A stretch of DNA of 64,000 nt, from positions 39,186,687-39,250,686 of the forward strand of contig NC_054746.1 of NCBI RefSeq assembly GCF_018143015.1. The letters run 5' to 3'. Position 1 is the stretch's first letter. Each line of letters opens with the position of its first letter. This DNA comes from Lytechinus variegatus. Its lineage: Eukaryota; Echinodermata; Echinoidea; Temnopleuroida; Toxopneustidae. Both the position numbers and the translations under genes were made by a program. The notes under the pieces are model-generated. The model saw only the letters and a program-made list of their open reading frames with translations, ran no database searches and was not told the origin of the DNA. Positions 29,723 to 41,344 of the stretch are shown in pieces.

Positions 29723-32700
29723 ATGTCTGATCTGGGCCTACAGATAACTGAAGAGGAGGCTGAGTTGTATGATAGGCAGATTCGCCTGTGGGGCCTCGAC
29801 GCCCAAAAGAGGTATATTTCATCTTTAATATTTCATCATTTATTACCTACCGGTAGGCGGTACCTCGGTCCCACCAACCAATTTTTGTGCACCGCTTTTT
29901 ATTCAGAGATTAGCCATTGATTGGGTATGTGACAAAAAGAAAATCATCATATATGAATAAATTTAGTATCATTTGAAAGCTCTTAAAAAGACATTTCAAA
30001 TGATAACAAGAACTCTAGTCTAATTTTCATCAAGGAATTGTTAAGTTATTCCAGTTAGAATCGCGTATATTATTATGGTCATTAATTAGGCTTTAGTTTA
30101 GTTAAAACTAAAAGGGAAGTCCACCCTGAAGAAAACTGACTTTTTTGTTGTAAAATTAAAAATAGCAGAAAAAATAGAAAAATATTGGTGAAGGTTTGAG
30201 GAAAATCTGATAAAAAGTAAGAAAGTTATTAGAATTCAAAGTTTTGGATTTGTCATAAACGAGCAGCTGCCCGATGTGTTATGTAATATAAAATGCATGA
30301 ATTTCAAATTTTGGTTTGGTACCACTCACACAACATGCGAGGTTAGTAATACTAACCTCGCACAACGCATGTGGTTTCATAGTGGACTTTGACGTTTTCA
30401 TTCATCACACGAATGTGAGGGAATAAAAAACGCCAAACGTTTCAGTATTTCTCCACTAATGATTTCTTTTTTAATGGTTTAAGTTTTAAAAAAAAAATGA
30501 ATTGGAAATTATTTATAAAACTGTTTTTATCGCTTACCTCCAAGTCTCAACCAGGATACTCCGTTCGATCCGTCCTTAATACTGCGGTGGAAAGTACGCA
30601 AACAGCAATCGAAAAGCAATTTTTCGTATCGAACATTCTCAATTCAAGTCGTCAGCGCGTAATAGGAAATTGTACCAAAAATCAACAGGTTGCATCTCAT
30701 GTATATACTTATTGGTAAAGTACGCCATCTTTTGACAAGATGATGATGAAAGTGGATTGAACGAGCAAGAAAATAATGCTGATCGCCTAGAATGCAGCTA
30801 GCTTGCAACACCGTAAACAAAGGTACGGTAGGCACTTAAGAACCAAGTTTGAAAGGACACTCGTAAAATTATGTCACTCTCGCGATGAATATTCATTAGA
30901 TCGTGGTCGTGCGTGTTCAATACAAACTCTGCATGCATGCACTCGGTGTGTATGAAACACGCACGACCACGATCTAATGAATATTCATCGGCGAGAGTGA
31001 CATAATTTTACGAGTATCCTTTCAAACTTGGTTCTTAAGTGCCTACCGGCTTGGTGAATAATATCGCGCGCCCTCTTTAGGCAAAAGTTGATATCAACGC
31101 TGATCAAGAGGCATCTACGTGAAGATCATGAAAAATGCTCTTATTTTATTAAAAAAAACAGCAAAGAGAATTCAACAAACGATCCATATGGTTCGGTAAG
31201 TGTTATAGAAAAAGTATAATTCATAGCTATGATGTAAAGTCATAGTTATTTTAGTAAAAATGGTGTGAAAGATTCGCGTGCACCAGGTGCATATATATGA
31301 ATCCTTCACACACGAGACGATTTGAAACCATGAGTGGTTTGGTGCCCGATGACTTAATTTTGTTTTCTATTCATGATCGAGTGTGACATGATGCGTCTAT
31401 TGATATACAAGGTAGGCCTACAGTCAAAACCATTTTCAATTTTCTGAGAAAATGACATCTTTTTGTTTGATTTTTTACCATTCGCTATGTATGAATGCTG
31501 CTCGCATATGACGTCACAAATCAAATAATTAAAATTCTAATAACTTTAATTATTTGATGAATTTTTCTCAAACCTTCAGCAATATTTTTTATTATTTTTT
31601 CTGCTATTTTTACAATAAACTTTTTGTCAGGGTGACAAGTCAAATGGAGTACGGTACAGAAAATCGGTTCTGTCAGAACCGATATTTGCGACCATTTTGA
31701 ACCCAAGTCTTCAACAGGCTCTAAGTCTAATTTCTTTGTTATTGAGCCCTATGAAGTAATTTTGGTATCAATGGAAAGGTGAAAGAAGGTTCAATTGATG
31801 TGTAATCATTTCATCTTGTAATTTTTCTTTTTATCATTGGTAAAATAATTTCTCCTAATTAATTCAAATTAATTGCAAATTATGCAAAATCACAATTACT
31901 TGCCTCTTTTTTTGCCCAATGAAGGTGATCATGGTAGATAAATTTCATAATTTAGTTGGCATCAAAACAGCATCATGTAGATAATTTCCTAAATGAATTT
32001 GTTTAAAGTATTGTTTTTGTAATTTCTAATGTATTTCTTTGTTTTTCTGATATAAATTACAAGCACATTTTCAACATAAGTATTGTAATATTGTGGAGGG
32101 GCCGGTATAAATAACGGGTCATACGCTCAACTCACATACAGAAACCGGGAAAAGGTCCTACATATACCTTATTCACTTGTATATTCAGGCACTGCTCACT
32201 TGTATACTATGTCTGTACCTCTCGGGGGTTGAGTATGGAATGCTGCTCTGTGTAGTATGTGTACCGGTATGTATTGTTGCAGTCGTGAGTGCAGATTGTG
32301 TTTGTTCGTACTCCCGCCAATGGGTCATGTGACGTTGTCTGCTTAATTATTACTAAACCCCTACACTAGTAAGTTTGTATACATCTATGTACGGGGGTCC
32401 TTGTTTGCGTATAAAATTATTCCTTTTGTACTTTGTATGACCAAATAAAAATACAAACTTTGTGCTTTTTTCATTAATTTTATTACAGACCTTATGACCA
32501 ATAGCCATTAGACAAGGCACTGAGTCTGCTCATTTGATGTTTTTTTTATTAATTGATTGTTTGACCAATTCCTTATGTATTCTATTGTTTCAACAATTTG
32601 TTATACATGTATAATATGTAGCTTTTGATTTTATAGACAATGGACATTTGATTACGGTACATATGTTTTAGGAGGGATGAGCAACTGAGTGTAAAATATG

Positions 32701-35700
32701 TATGTAGCATTGTATGCAATTTATTTCAAGTATTAAGAACAGACCTTCACGTTTATAATTTCGTGGAGCTCAATAAATTGCTCTCCTTATTTTTTTTAGG
32801 AGCTCAATTGAGCTCCTCAGAATCGCTCTCTGTGAGGAGCTCAAATCAATTCATTACAATACATGTATGATAAATTGTAGATTTTTCTTAACATTGTATA
32901 TGCAATAGCTGTGGAGCTATTAATTATTAATCTGTGGTGAAACTAGGCCTGGGTCACATCAATACGTTTACAAGATGTCATACACGCTCCTGCTAAAAAA
33001 AAAAAAAAAATTGCTAAAATTTCACATTTTACATCTTTAAATCCATGAATTGGCCTTCTTTTTTCATAATTCCTTGAAATTACTTTGATTTAGTTGAAAA
33101 CTATCAGAAAAATGAAGAATATTCACCTCTTTCCCGACTCTGATTTGAACTTACCTCGGTAAATATTGTACTTTGTAGTCCCACATGTAGACTTCCATGG
33201 TGTTGCCATGAAAATCTACATATGGGACTACATGGGACTGCAATATTATATTTACAGAGTTTAAATTAAAATCAGAGTCGGGAAAGAGATGAATATTCTT
33301 CATTTTTTTGATAGTTTTCAACTAAATCAAAGTAATTTCAAGGAATTATGAAAATAGAAGGCCATTTCATGGATTTAAAGATGTGAAATGTGAAATTTAT
33401 TTTTTTTTTTTTGAGCGCGATTTTTTGCTCTCATTTTTTTTTAGAAGCGCCGGTTTTCAATGTATTTCTTAGATTTGTATACATACATTGTATTACAAAG
33501 GCCCTGTTTGAGCTCTCTTTTTTAAAGAAAAATAAATAAATTCAAATTATTAGTTGAAGACAAAAGAAAAGGAAAAGAGTGGTCTATTTCTTTCAAAACA
33601 AAACAAAAAACAACCATGAAAAAAGATAACAAAGCTCTAGACAACAACAAAACAGACATAAAAGCTCCAAACAAATACTAAAAACAAGAGAAACAAAAGT
33701 GACACAAAAACTTGTACCAATCCCATCTCCATTTTCCAGTTTAAAACACAACCCCCACCTGCACCCCTAATGAAAAAAAATAGAAGTAAATAAAGAAAAA
33801 TGGTCAAATTAATAAAAAAACATAAATACAGTACTAGACCCATCTGGAAATTTTTTCTACTTACCATCACAAAATTTCGATCATTTACGCATCCAAAAAT
33901 TTGATGAATTTTCAAGCTCCGATATCACAGGTGAGTATCCATATTGAAACTTAATATGTACAGAAAGTGCACATCTTCAACTGTCTGAAAAAGGGCACGA
34001 GATTGCATGCAACTATGTGCGCATGCGCATTAAACCCCATTTTCAAGGAGCCGCCCAGACAGAGGCGATGCCACTTGCAGCAAAACCCGTGTGAAAATGG
34101 TGCAGCCAAAACCAGCACTCGCGATGCAGTCGCATTCGCACATACCTAGAGATTATATTTCCTTTTCTCATTTGTACCAGAAACTCCTGCATCTGGTATA
34201 GTTAGCTTCAATAGGTGTCCACACTGCCCTGTAAAGTTTTGTACTATTAAAGTTATTTTGAATGACTGTTCAAATAAGTGGCATAAATATATAACTGTGT
34301 TCTTAATTTGTCTTCTCACTCTGCTCCCTTTATTATTCAGGTTGAGAGCTAGTAATCTTCTCTTGGTAGGCCTTGGTGGTCTAGGTGCTGAGGTCTGCAA
34401 AAACATTGTATTGGCTGGAATAAAGGCTATCACTTTGATGGACTCAGAATGTGTGACAAGGGATGATTCTAGTTCCCAATTCTTGGCTGCTAGGGAAGAC
34501 ATCGGCAAAAATGTAATTTGGATTCTTAAATATATCTTTTCAATAATTCAGAAAGATATTCAAGAATACCTAAAAGCCTTGTTTTTTAAAATATCTTTCA
34601 GAAGTCTTGAATAGATATCTTTAAGAATCTGTTAACTCCTAGAAATCCAAAAAGAAATGGTCTCAAAGAATCTCTTGTAGCTTTATTCTGTTACGTAAAT
34701 TGGTATTTTTTTATTATTTCCACTTTATATTTCAGAAAACCTTGATGAAAAATTATTGTGATTTTTAGCTGGATAGTCATTTTGTATTGAAATTTTAAAT
34801 GGAATCATCACATTTCGAATTTAATTTTGGTCTGATGTGCAAGTATAAATTGTGTGCATAACTTTGGGCATGCATGGCCAAATGTCATTTATTGATTTTT
34901 ATTTCATGTCATGCATGTTTTTTTTACTACAAACTAATTAGCTGCTGTGTCTCTTTCCTCTTTCAGAGAGCTACAGCTTCAGTACAGCGAGCACAGAACC
35001 TGAATCCCAATGTGGTTGTCACCTCTGATGAAGGGAATGTATGTGACAAACCTGAAGACTTCTTCAAGCAATTTGACATTGTATGTGTGACCTGCTGTAG
35101 TGTCCAAACCATGATGCATGTTAATCAAATATGTCATGAGGCTGGTATCAAGTTCTTTGCTGGAGATATTTATGGTTTCTATGGCTTCTCATTTACAGAC
35201 CTCAATGAACACAGTTATGTTGAGTAAGTCATGTTTACACTTTTTTATTACTACTATTCCTGAGAGATACAAGACATTCATTTTTAATTGGGGGGGGGGA
35301 TAGCTAATTTTTTTCAGCTGCAATGGTCTAGAATCTTGACTAAAGTTTGTTAATAAACATGTCATAGTTTGTTCTGATGGTGTATTCCATAATGTTTGAC
35401 TCTTCCTCTTTGCTTTCAAGGGGAAGAGTTGTCCATGGAGATATATTACACAGAGACTGCCCAGATATTTATTTAGCCCATGTGTATTGTGATACACTAT
35501 TGTTCCCAGTTTTCTGCTATAATATGGAAAAAATTGTGAAAAAATGCCAAGATACAGTAAAAGATTATGAAAAGTCAAAGTGAAATCCAATAAATGAAAA
35601 CTTTGCATCAGGTGAAAATTTGCTGATCAAACCTGTTTGCAATATTGTGATTGTCAAGCTTTCACTTCATCAATGCAATGTGTGTATATAAATAATAGAA

Positions 35701-38700
35701 AGTTCAAGACCCAGACCAGAACTACTCATAGTCTGAATGCATATAGAATTGGAAAGCTGCACCAAATAAGCGAGAAAAAAAATGTACCAAATCATTGTCC
35801 AACGTTCTAGATTCCGTCAGTTCGAGCTTGCAGGAAAATATATCTATGATAACTCTATGTGATAGAAGTGAAGAAAATAAAACCGTAATCTGAAAAGCAA
35901 AAAAATATCACCCAGGTTTTCTATGTACAAACCATCACAGTGCTTTTTACACAAAATGGCATCAGGCTAGTGAAAAGCCCAATTAAGCTTATTTGTGAAG
36001 CCTGGTCATTAAAGCTATTCTTAAGCAAAATACTCAGCTGGGAAGCTTACATTGTTTGCTTAAAAGCATTTTAAAAGCTTTCAATATGATTGTCAATTTC
36101 AAATTTGGTTCTGGTCAGGGTCTTTAAATTTTTTCTTTTCTTATGTTTTGTACATGAAATGAAATAACACAAAAATTAGAATGTAGACAGTGGAAAATGA
36201 TAGACTTTGTAATTACAGTGGATGTAGGGCTGAGTCGAAGCGGACAGTGACTGTGGTGCAATTTCTTTCAGACTGATGGACAGCGAAAATTAAGAAAAAC
36301 ATATTTAATACACAAAAGAAGCTGATTTTCATAGTCTTTGGTGGTATTGAATCTCTTGTTTTGAGCAGTCCACTTTTCTTCCTTGAAAAATAAAAGCTCA
36401 CAGACTTGATAATGTTCACTCAAATGTGAAGGGAAAATGCCATGTCCTGCCACTAATTTTCATTGGCCTAAAATTCATACTGAAGAGGTTCCTGTATGAT
36501 ATTTAAGGACAACTCATGCACTCAACAAAAAGAACCAACTGAAACTGATAGCTAAACAGTGTTAATTTTGCAGCTTTAGACATTAAATTCAATTTTTGAG
36601 GTTGACACCATCAGTGCTTGCTTTGGCCATGTTTGAATATTTTCCACCCAAAGGTAACATAGATTGAGTCCAATTAAGCTAGTGGATGTAGGACCTATTG
36701 GTAAGTAACTAACAACAATGATAGTTATTCTCTAAACTCATTTATTTTTTTGGCATGGGGCTTCTCAATGGAAAAAGTCAAAAGTGGACCCTATCTGTGG
36801 ATTGGACCATTATTATTATTATTAATTACCTTAGTTTTGCATTTATCATATGATTGATAGCTTAATTAAGGGTAATTTTGTTTCATTTTTTAGAGAAAAA
36901 CCCAAGAAAGTAAAAGGAAGCAGTGCAACAGACAGTGAATCTAAGAAATTGAAGGCTGATCCAACAGAGACTGTATTCGTTAAGAAAACAAAAACCTTTC
37001 ATCGACTGAAGGAATGTTTTGATAAAGATTGGTCAACTTTAACAGAAAAACAACTCAAGAGGTCTCCATATGTATTCTTCATTCTAAGAGGTAAAATCAT
37101 GTTCAGTGATTATTAGATTAAAAGTCTACATATGTCTTTCATAGTAAATAGTTCACTCATTCAATGGGAGGTTGCTCCAAGAGAAGTTTCTGAATATCCC
37201 AAATAAACAATTTTCCACCTTATAAAAACAACAACATTGTTTCATTATGCTGAATTTCAAACACAAATTATGTTAATGCTTTTTTAAAGTTGTACTGGAT
37301 TCAAAGTTACTATGAAGCCCATCTCACACTGTGTGATCCGAAGCAACACAATTTTTCAAAAAATCACATTTTGCATTAAGTATGAAAGTTCCAAGAAGTA
37401 TTTTGATTTTATTTGAAGTTTGGCATGATGTTAGAAATACCAGAATCATTTTTACTTTGCGGCAAAGCCCATGGTTGGAGTTCAGTCCAAATTGTCTTCA
37501 AATCGCTGGTGATGATGACGTCATTATGATTTGGAATGGAAGTTGTTCTTATTCACTCAGGGAGGCTCAAACTGAACTGAACTTCGATTTCAGTAGTCAT
37601 ACCACTATTCTGAACTCTGATCCGTAAGATTTTATTAGTTGGATTCCCACCAAATTTTGGTAGTGGGCTAGTGGGGGTTTTTCATCTACCAAAATATGTT
37701 ATCAAAAATTCTGAAATGCTAAAAAAGTTTTATTTGTGTCATCACTTTGTTACTCTATACCTCAGTATACTCTTTGTTCTGACATAGTAAATAAAATGAT
37801 TAGTATTTAGCTTCCTTTTGTTCCTTTACCTGACTGACTGAACAGTTTAAGTTCAGTCTTTTAATTCTGTACCATGGAATTAAAACAATAGAATTGTCTG
37901 CATTTCAAGCTCAAGATCTTCTTCATTCTATGTTGTCATGTTGAATGAATATGATTGGTATGATCTATTCTCAATTTTCCCACCATTATTTTGCAGTGCT
38001 TTTCAAATTCCATGATGAGTTTGGTCGGAAGCCCAAGGCAGAGAGCTTAGAGAACGACGGAACAGAACTTGAAAGACTACATAATGAAGTTTTTACTGAG
38101 CTGGGACTAAAGACTGATCTAATTGACAGCAATTATACACAGTAAGTGACTTTGTTCAAAAGGATATCATGATGTTGCAAGTACATGTTTATGTTATATT
38201 ATCTGTGTAAAATGTTTTTAATTGACCCCAAAATTAAGAAAGAAATTATGGCTTAACACAGTTAATAGGTCTGATACATTTTAGTGTGTACATCACATGG
38301 TCATTTGTTTTTATTATATGCCCGTCGTAGAATTATACGCCTGTCTTAGACGGGATGTATTGTTGTATCACGCTCGGTGTCCGTCTGTCTGTCCATTAAC
38401 TTTTCCTTGTAAACGCAATAACTTCAATTTGACTTACTCTAGGCTCATATAAATTGGTGTGTATGATACTAACATGGATCTCGGGAAGCCTATTGATTTT
38501 GAGTTCAAAAGGTCAAGAATAAAGATCACAGTAAATGTTTTCATCTTACCCTTCTGAAGTCCTTGTAAACACAATAACTTTAGTTGAACTTAACCTAGGC
38601 TCATATAATTTGGTGTGTATGATACTAGCATAGATCCTAGCAATTCCATTGATTTTGAGGTGAGAAGGTCAAAGGTGAAGTTGCCACCTATCACTTTTCA

Positions 38701-40994
38701 TGCTTGACCGATTACTCCATTTCCACGTTACAGACGGGCGTATTATATGCTCGCCTTAGCGACACTATTGTTGGCTTTCTTGATATCATTTGATTTGATG
38801 TTTCTTGTAACTCTTTTCACACGTACTTCTCACCAATGCACACTCGGTGCCATATGAACTTCACATTTCACGTTCAAACAAACAATCCATTCTATTTATC
38901 TTTACCATAATGAGACCATGTATGTGTGAAATCAGGGATTATTTGCCTAATATCTGAACATAGTATTCTAAATAATATTAGTGAGAAAGCTTGTGAAATT
39001 ATCTATAACTTTGCTGTGAAAAATTTCCCCTCAAAATGTTGCTGTGAAAAGTTGTAGCATCTTTCCCTGAAAATAATTCAGCACAGACGGGTTCAAACGA
39101 TTAATGTCTTTCCTTTTTTTGATTTGTTAAGTAATTACTGGATTTTCTCTGTTTGATCTAAATAGATACTGTACAGGAGAACTAGGACCAACATGTGCTA
39201 TTGTCGGTGGAATCATGGGACAGGAAATAATCAAGGTATGTTATTTTGAGTAACAAACCTTAGAGTCTGCAATCCAATAGTCAAATCACCATTCCTCAGA
39301 CTTTATAACAGTTGAATAATATAACGGTTCCTTTCTAATGTTTTTTGAAATATTTTTATTGGTATCTTTCAAGCTTTCTCCAATCATCTATTTCTATCCC
39401 TTCTTATTGATTTAAAAATTAATTCTGGATTGATGTCCTGGGCTGTTAGATTAAAGTTCAACTTTTACACTTAGGTAATATACAAATGCAATCTTGATTA
39501 ACCACTTGACTGCATAGCAAGCACGTAATATTACGTGCTGGGCGAGCGTGCGATCTGTGCGAGGTACGTAATATTACGTGCTTGACCTATCTTCTGTTTG
39601 AGGCGTCAGCACCGTGCTGTTAATACCCCTACGATGAAAACAGCGTGTGTATATCAAATTTCAGACTATGGACACCAGATGGCGCTATTCCACAAAAAAT
39701 ATCAAAACTTTTGCAGTGATTTATAAATGTTTGTATTCACTTTGCCATAGTGAAAGTGTATGATACTCAGTTCAAAATGGCGACTCGCAGTGGAGAAGTT
39801 AATCAGAAGGATTTTGCCGAAACTTTTGATGATAGGAATGATAAATTTAGTGAAAGATCTGGGTCAGAAGGGGAGGATGATTTTTTTAATGGATATTGGA
39901 AATAGTGATGAGGAAAGTGATGTGATTGTTCAGAATTTTTTCCCCAAGTTGCTGTCCGTTGTAGTCCCAAATAGATCTAACTTGTTTGTCCCATTCAGTA
40001 GCACCAGGGGGGTCAGTGCGCATTACAGCCTGTAGCAGTCAAGTGGTTAATACCATGTTGTTTTATAGAATTTCATCCACATTTTTGTCTCGCCTCCATA
40101 GCAGAGGTGCTGCTTTTCTGGTGGTCGTGGCATCATCAGCATTTAAATCTTAACCCAAGGTTAAGTTTTTGAAATGTCATCATAACTTAAAAAGTGTATG
40201 GACCTAGTTCATGAAACTTGGAAAGAAGGATAATCAAGTATCACTGTTCGTTTTGCACAAGTCGTAGGTCAATTGATGAAAGTTTATTGTCATTTAGAGT
40301 CAATAAATTTAGTGTTTAATTAATGTTTTTATTGTGAACAATTATCAAAAGTTGTTTTCTAAGTCAGCAATGCTGCTATATTGAATCGCATAATGCAAGT
40401 GAGATTGCCAGAGGTGTTTCACTTGTTGCTTTCTATGTTTTGTCCTTTTATGCATTTTCTCTTTTGTGTAATATTAATTGTGAATATTGTTTGCCTTTCA
40501 TTAATATTTTCAATATGAATTGATATGAGTATACTTTTTAATCTCTATTAGCCAATTTGAAAATAAAACTGAATCTTCTGCTGAATGAAACAAATTCAGT
40601 ATTTTCTACTTCAAAGAATAAAAGATAAATTTCTTATAAGATCGGTTTACCACAGAAATTGAAAATATAGAAATTTCTATATTTTCAATTTCTGTTGTTT
40701 CAAATTGGTTTGTGCAGAAAAGGAGAGGAACTATGATTTGTGAGCTTTCTAAATAGTATACAGGACAGAAAGCCCAGTTCATAGCATGACAGTATACACA
40801 ATAACTCCATATTTGATGGCATTTTCAATACTTAATATGTTGAGCAAAGGATTCTTATCCATTTTACTAAAATTGTCATTCAATTTCATTTGTGTCCACA
40901 GGCTGCGTCTGGTCGAGATGCCCCACTGGACAACTTCTTTCTGTATGATGGAGTAGACAGCCTTGGAATGGTGGACTGTATTATAAGATCATGA
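29723..40994 (+). CDS. SAE1: SUMO-activating enzyme subunit 1, 7 exons, complete
   Basis: The adenylation-partner half of the heterodimeric SUMO E1 (with UBA2), which activates SUMO in the nucleus. Exons: 29723-29811, 34341-34512, 34967-35223, 36894-37090, 37997-38141, 39166-39235, 40902-40994; all GT/AG, phases consistent, 340 residues (human 346). Residues 16-24 YDRQIRLWG hold Arg18, equivalent to the human Arg21 that reaches the ATP site in the partner. LLVGLGGLGAE (37-47) is the Rossmann-type loop. VCVTCCS (exon 3) and DIYGFYGF match the family. As in other SAE1 proteins there is no E1 catalytic cysteine domain. Exon 4 encodes a lysine-rich, poorly conserved linker (EEKPKKVKGSSATDSESKK) where vertebrates have a nuclear signal. 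The C-terminus NNFFLYDGVDSLGMVDCI is near-canonical. The 4.5-kb first intron and the last intron are filled with mobile elements. Confidence 0.96.
30321..31338. mobile_element. 1-kb insertion with ACCACTCA ends and 5-base duplication
   Basis: It begins ACCACTCA and ends TGAGTGGT (8-base inverted repeat), and is flanked by TTGGT on both sides (30316-30320, 31339-31343). The uninterrupted sister at 46.5 kb confirms the insertion point. Near the left end is the hairpin GCGAGGTTAGT-AAT-ACTAACCTCGC (30337-30361). It contains the long hairpin 30827-31047. No recognisable transposase; short open frames (30497-30718) have no domain. Superfamily unknown. Confidence 0.65.
30827..31047. mobile_element. 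long near-perfect hairpin element
   Basis: Two arms of about 91 bases, beginning GGTAGGCACTTAAGAACCAA and running through 'gaatattcattagatcgtgg', differ by one substitution and one indel. The loop of about 40 bases has 'gcatgcatgc'. A palindromic MITE, apparently young, nested in the 30321-31338 insertion. Confidence 0.85.
31640..33015. other. SAE1 intron 1 sequence; LTR-like segment only
   Basis: No gene. Apart from the LTR-like block at 32093-32465 and clustered GAGCTC words (about 32765-32840), nothing is recognised. Confidence 0.4.
32093..32465 (+). mobile_element. possible solo LTR (fossil), weakly supported
   Basis: A block of different composition begins TGTGGAGGGGCCGG, with a TATAAATAA promoter-like word right after, and about 340 bases on has an AATAAA-type signal, the order expected in an LTR. 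No internal retroviral or gypsy-type region and no clear target duplication was seen. It could equally be unrelated intronic DNA. Confidence 0.2.
33016..33399. mobile_element. 384-bp near-palindromic element
   Basis: Arms of about 170-180 bases ('aatttcaca', 'catctttaaatccatgaa', 'ccttgaaattactttgattt', 'cctctttcccgactctgatt') pair almost completely. The centre adds a second pairing, TAGTCCCA.ATGTAGA with TCTACATATGGGACTA. Such long intact arms indicate a recent element. In SAE1 intron 1. Confidence 0.85.
33400..34340. other. SAE1 intron 1, 3' part; nothing recognised
   Basis: A/T-rich intronic DNA up to the exon 2 acceptor. Open frames on either strand lack domains. Confidence 0.4.
35224..36893. 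other. SAE1 intron 3; nothing recognised
   Basis: No repeat border or RNA gene was identified in this 1.67-kb intron. A 68-codon frame at 35377-35583 has no domain. Confidence 0.4.
38320..38765. mobile_element. tandem-unit element, copy 2, inverted relative to 12735-13130
   Basis: Contains two units of 'tt.ccttgtaaacgcaataactt', 'ctaggctcatataa.ttggtgtgtatgatactaac', 'attgattttga', bordered by 'acgctcggtgtccgtctgtctgtcca' on the left and GACGGGCGTATTATATGCTC on the right. Sequence and order match copy 1 in reverse complement. SAE1 intron 5. Confidence 0.75.
39502..40046 (+). mobile_element. shrunken piggyBac element with N-terminal transposase remnant
   Basis: A TTAA pair (39498-39501, 40047-40050) flanks inverted ends CCACTTGACTGC. 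After the left end come two palindromes, GCACGTAATATTACGTGC (39521-39538) and ACGTAATATTACGT (39566-39579). An ATG at 39777 opens MATRSGEVNQKDFAETFDDR and an acidic stretch, stopping after 42 residues at TAG 39903-39905. Another frame continues NSDEESDVIV. Short acidic N-terminal regions of this sort precede piggyBac transposases; the catalytic core is absent. At 545 bp it is an internally deleted, non-autonomous copy in SAE1 intron 6. Confidence 0.8.
40082..40432. mobile_element. short copy of the DR1-unit element (10622-11694), inverted
   Basis: TTTTTGTCTCGCCTCCATAG through 'cttaacccaaggttaagttt' matches one end of the 10622-11694 element. 'gtcagcaatgctgctatattgaatcgcataatgcaagtgaga' matches the other end. 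Only a fragment of one internal unit remains and no DR1 site. SAE1 intron 6. Confidence 0.75.
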
Positions 40995-41338
40995 ATGAAT
41001 ATGACTTTTGTCCTTTCAATGTAACTCTTCGAGAGATGTTGAATCCTTAAATACACAGCCTTGGAAATATGGAGTATAATGCGATGTCATGAAAGATTAC
41101 AATTAGTGCCCTGTATGGAGATCCTTTACATTCCAGCTTTGTATGGTATTTAGAAGATGGCGTTAGAGACTGGACTTAACTTTGAGTTTTATGGATATGA
41201 TGTTTTAACAAAATATGGAAGCTCCATTAAAAACATTTTATTTTGAAGATAGAGAAATATGATAAAGGATAATGGACTCTAATGCCATGACAGGTCATGG
41301 CAGGTCATGGCATCACCTCTTAAAATACCTCAATTGAA

Positions 41339-41344
41339 AATAAA
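41339..41344 (+). terminator. candidate SAE1 polyadenylation signal (AATAAA)
   Basis: The first AATAAA after the SAE1 stop, 345 bases downstream. Another lies near 42718 ('catgaataaagcattatg'), so the 3' UTR could be longer. Confidence 0.4.

Larger units (their letters stand above)
30110..31635. mobile_element. TTAA-family MITE, copy 1, split by a 1-kb insertion
   Basis: The left (from AAAGGGAAGTCCACCCTGAA) and right (to 'ctttttgtcagggtga') parts match the intact element at 46191-46684 in reverse orientation, including 'aacgagcagctgccc', 'gcgagcagc' and 'aaaatagcagaaaaaata'. The right tip is lost, and the TTAA at the left is not clean. Interrupted at 30321-31338. In SAE1 intron 1. Confidence 0.75.

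Noticed and set aside
32093-32465. Confident solo-LTR call
   Set aside because: Only promoter- and polyadenylation-like words support it; no target duplication or second LTR was found, so it is kept at low confidence.
34146-34508. Minus-strand 120-codon frame
   Set aside because: Antisense shadow of SAE1 exon 2.
39760-40035. Plus-strand 91-codon frame starting at 39760
   Set aside because: It is out of frame with the piggyBac-like ATG at 39777 for most of its length; only the later SDEESDVIV part looks transposase-like, so it is treated as part of the broken element.
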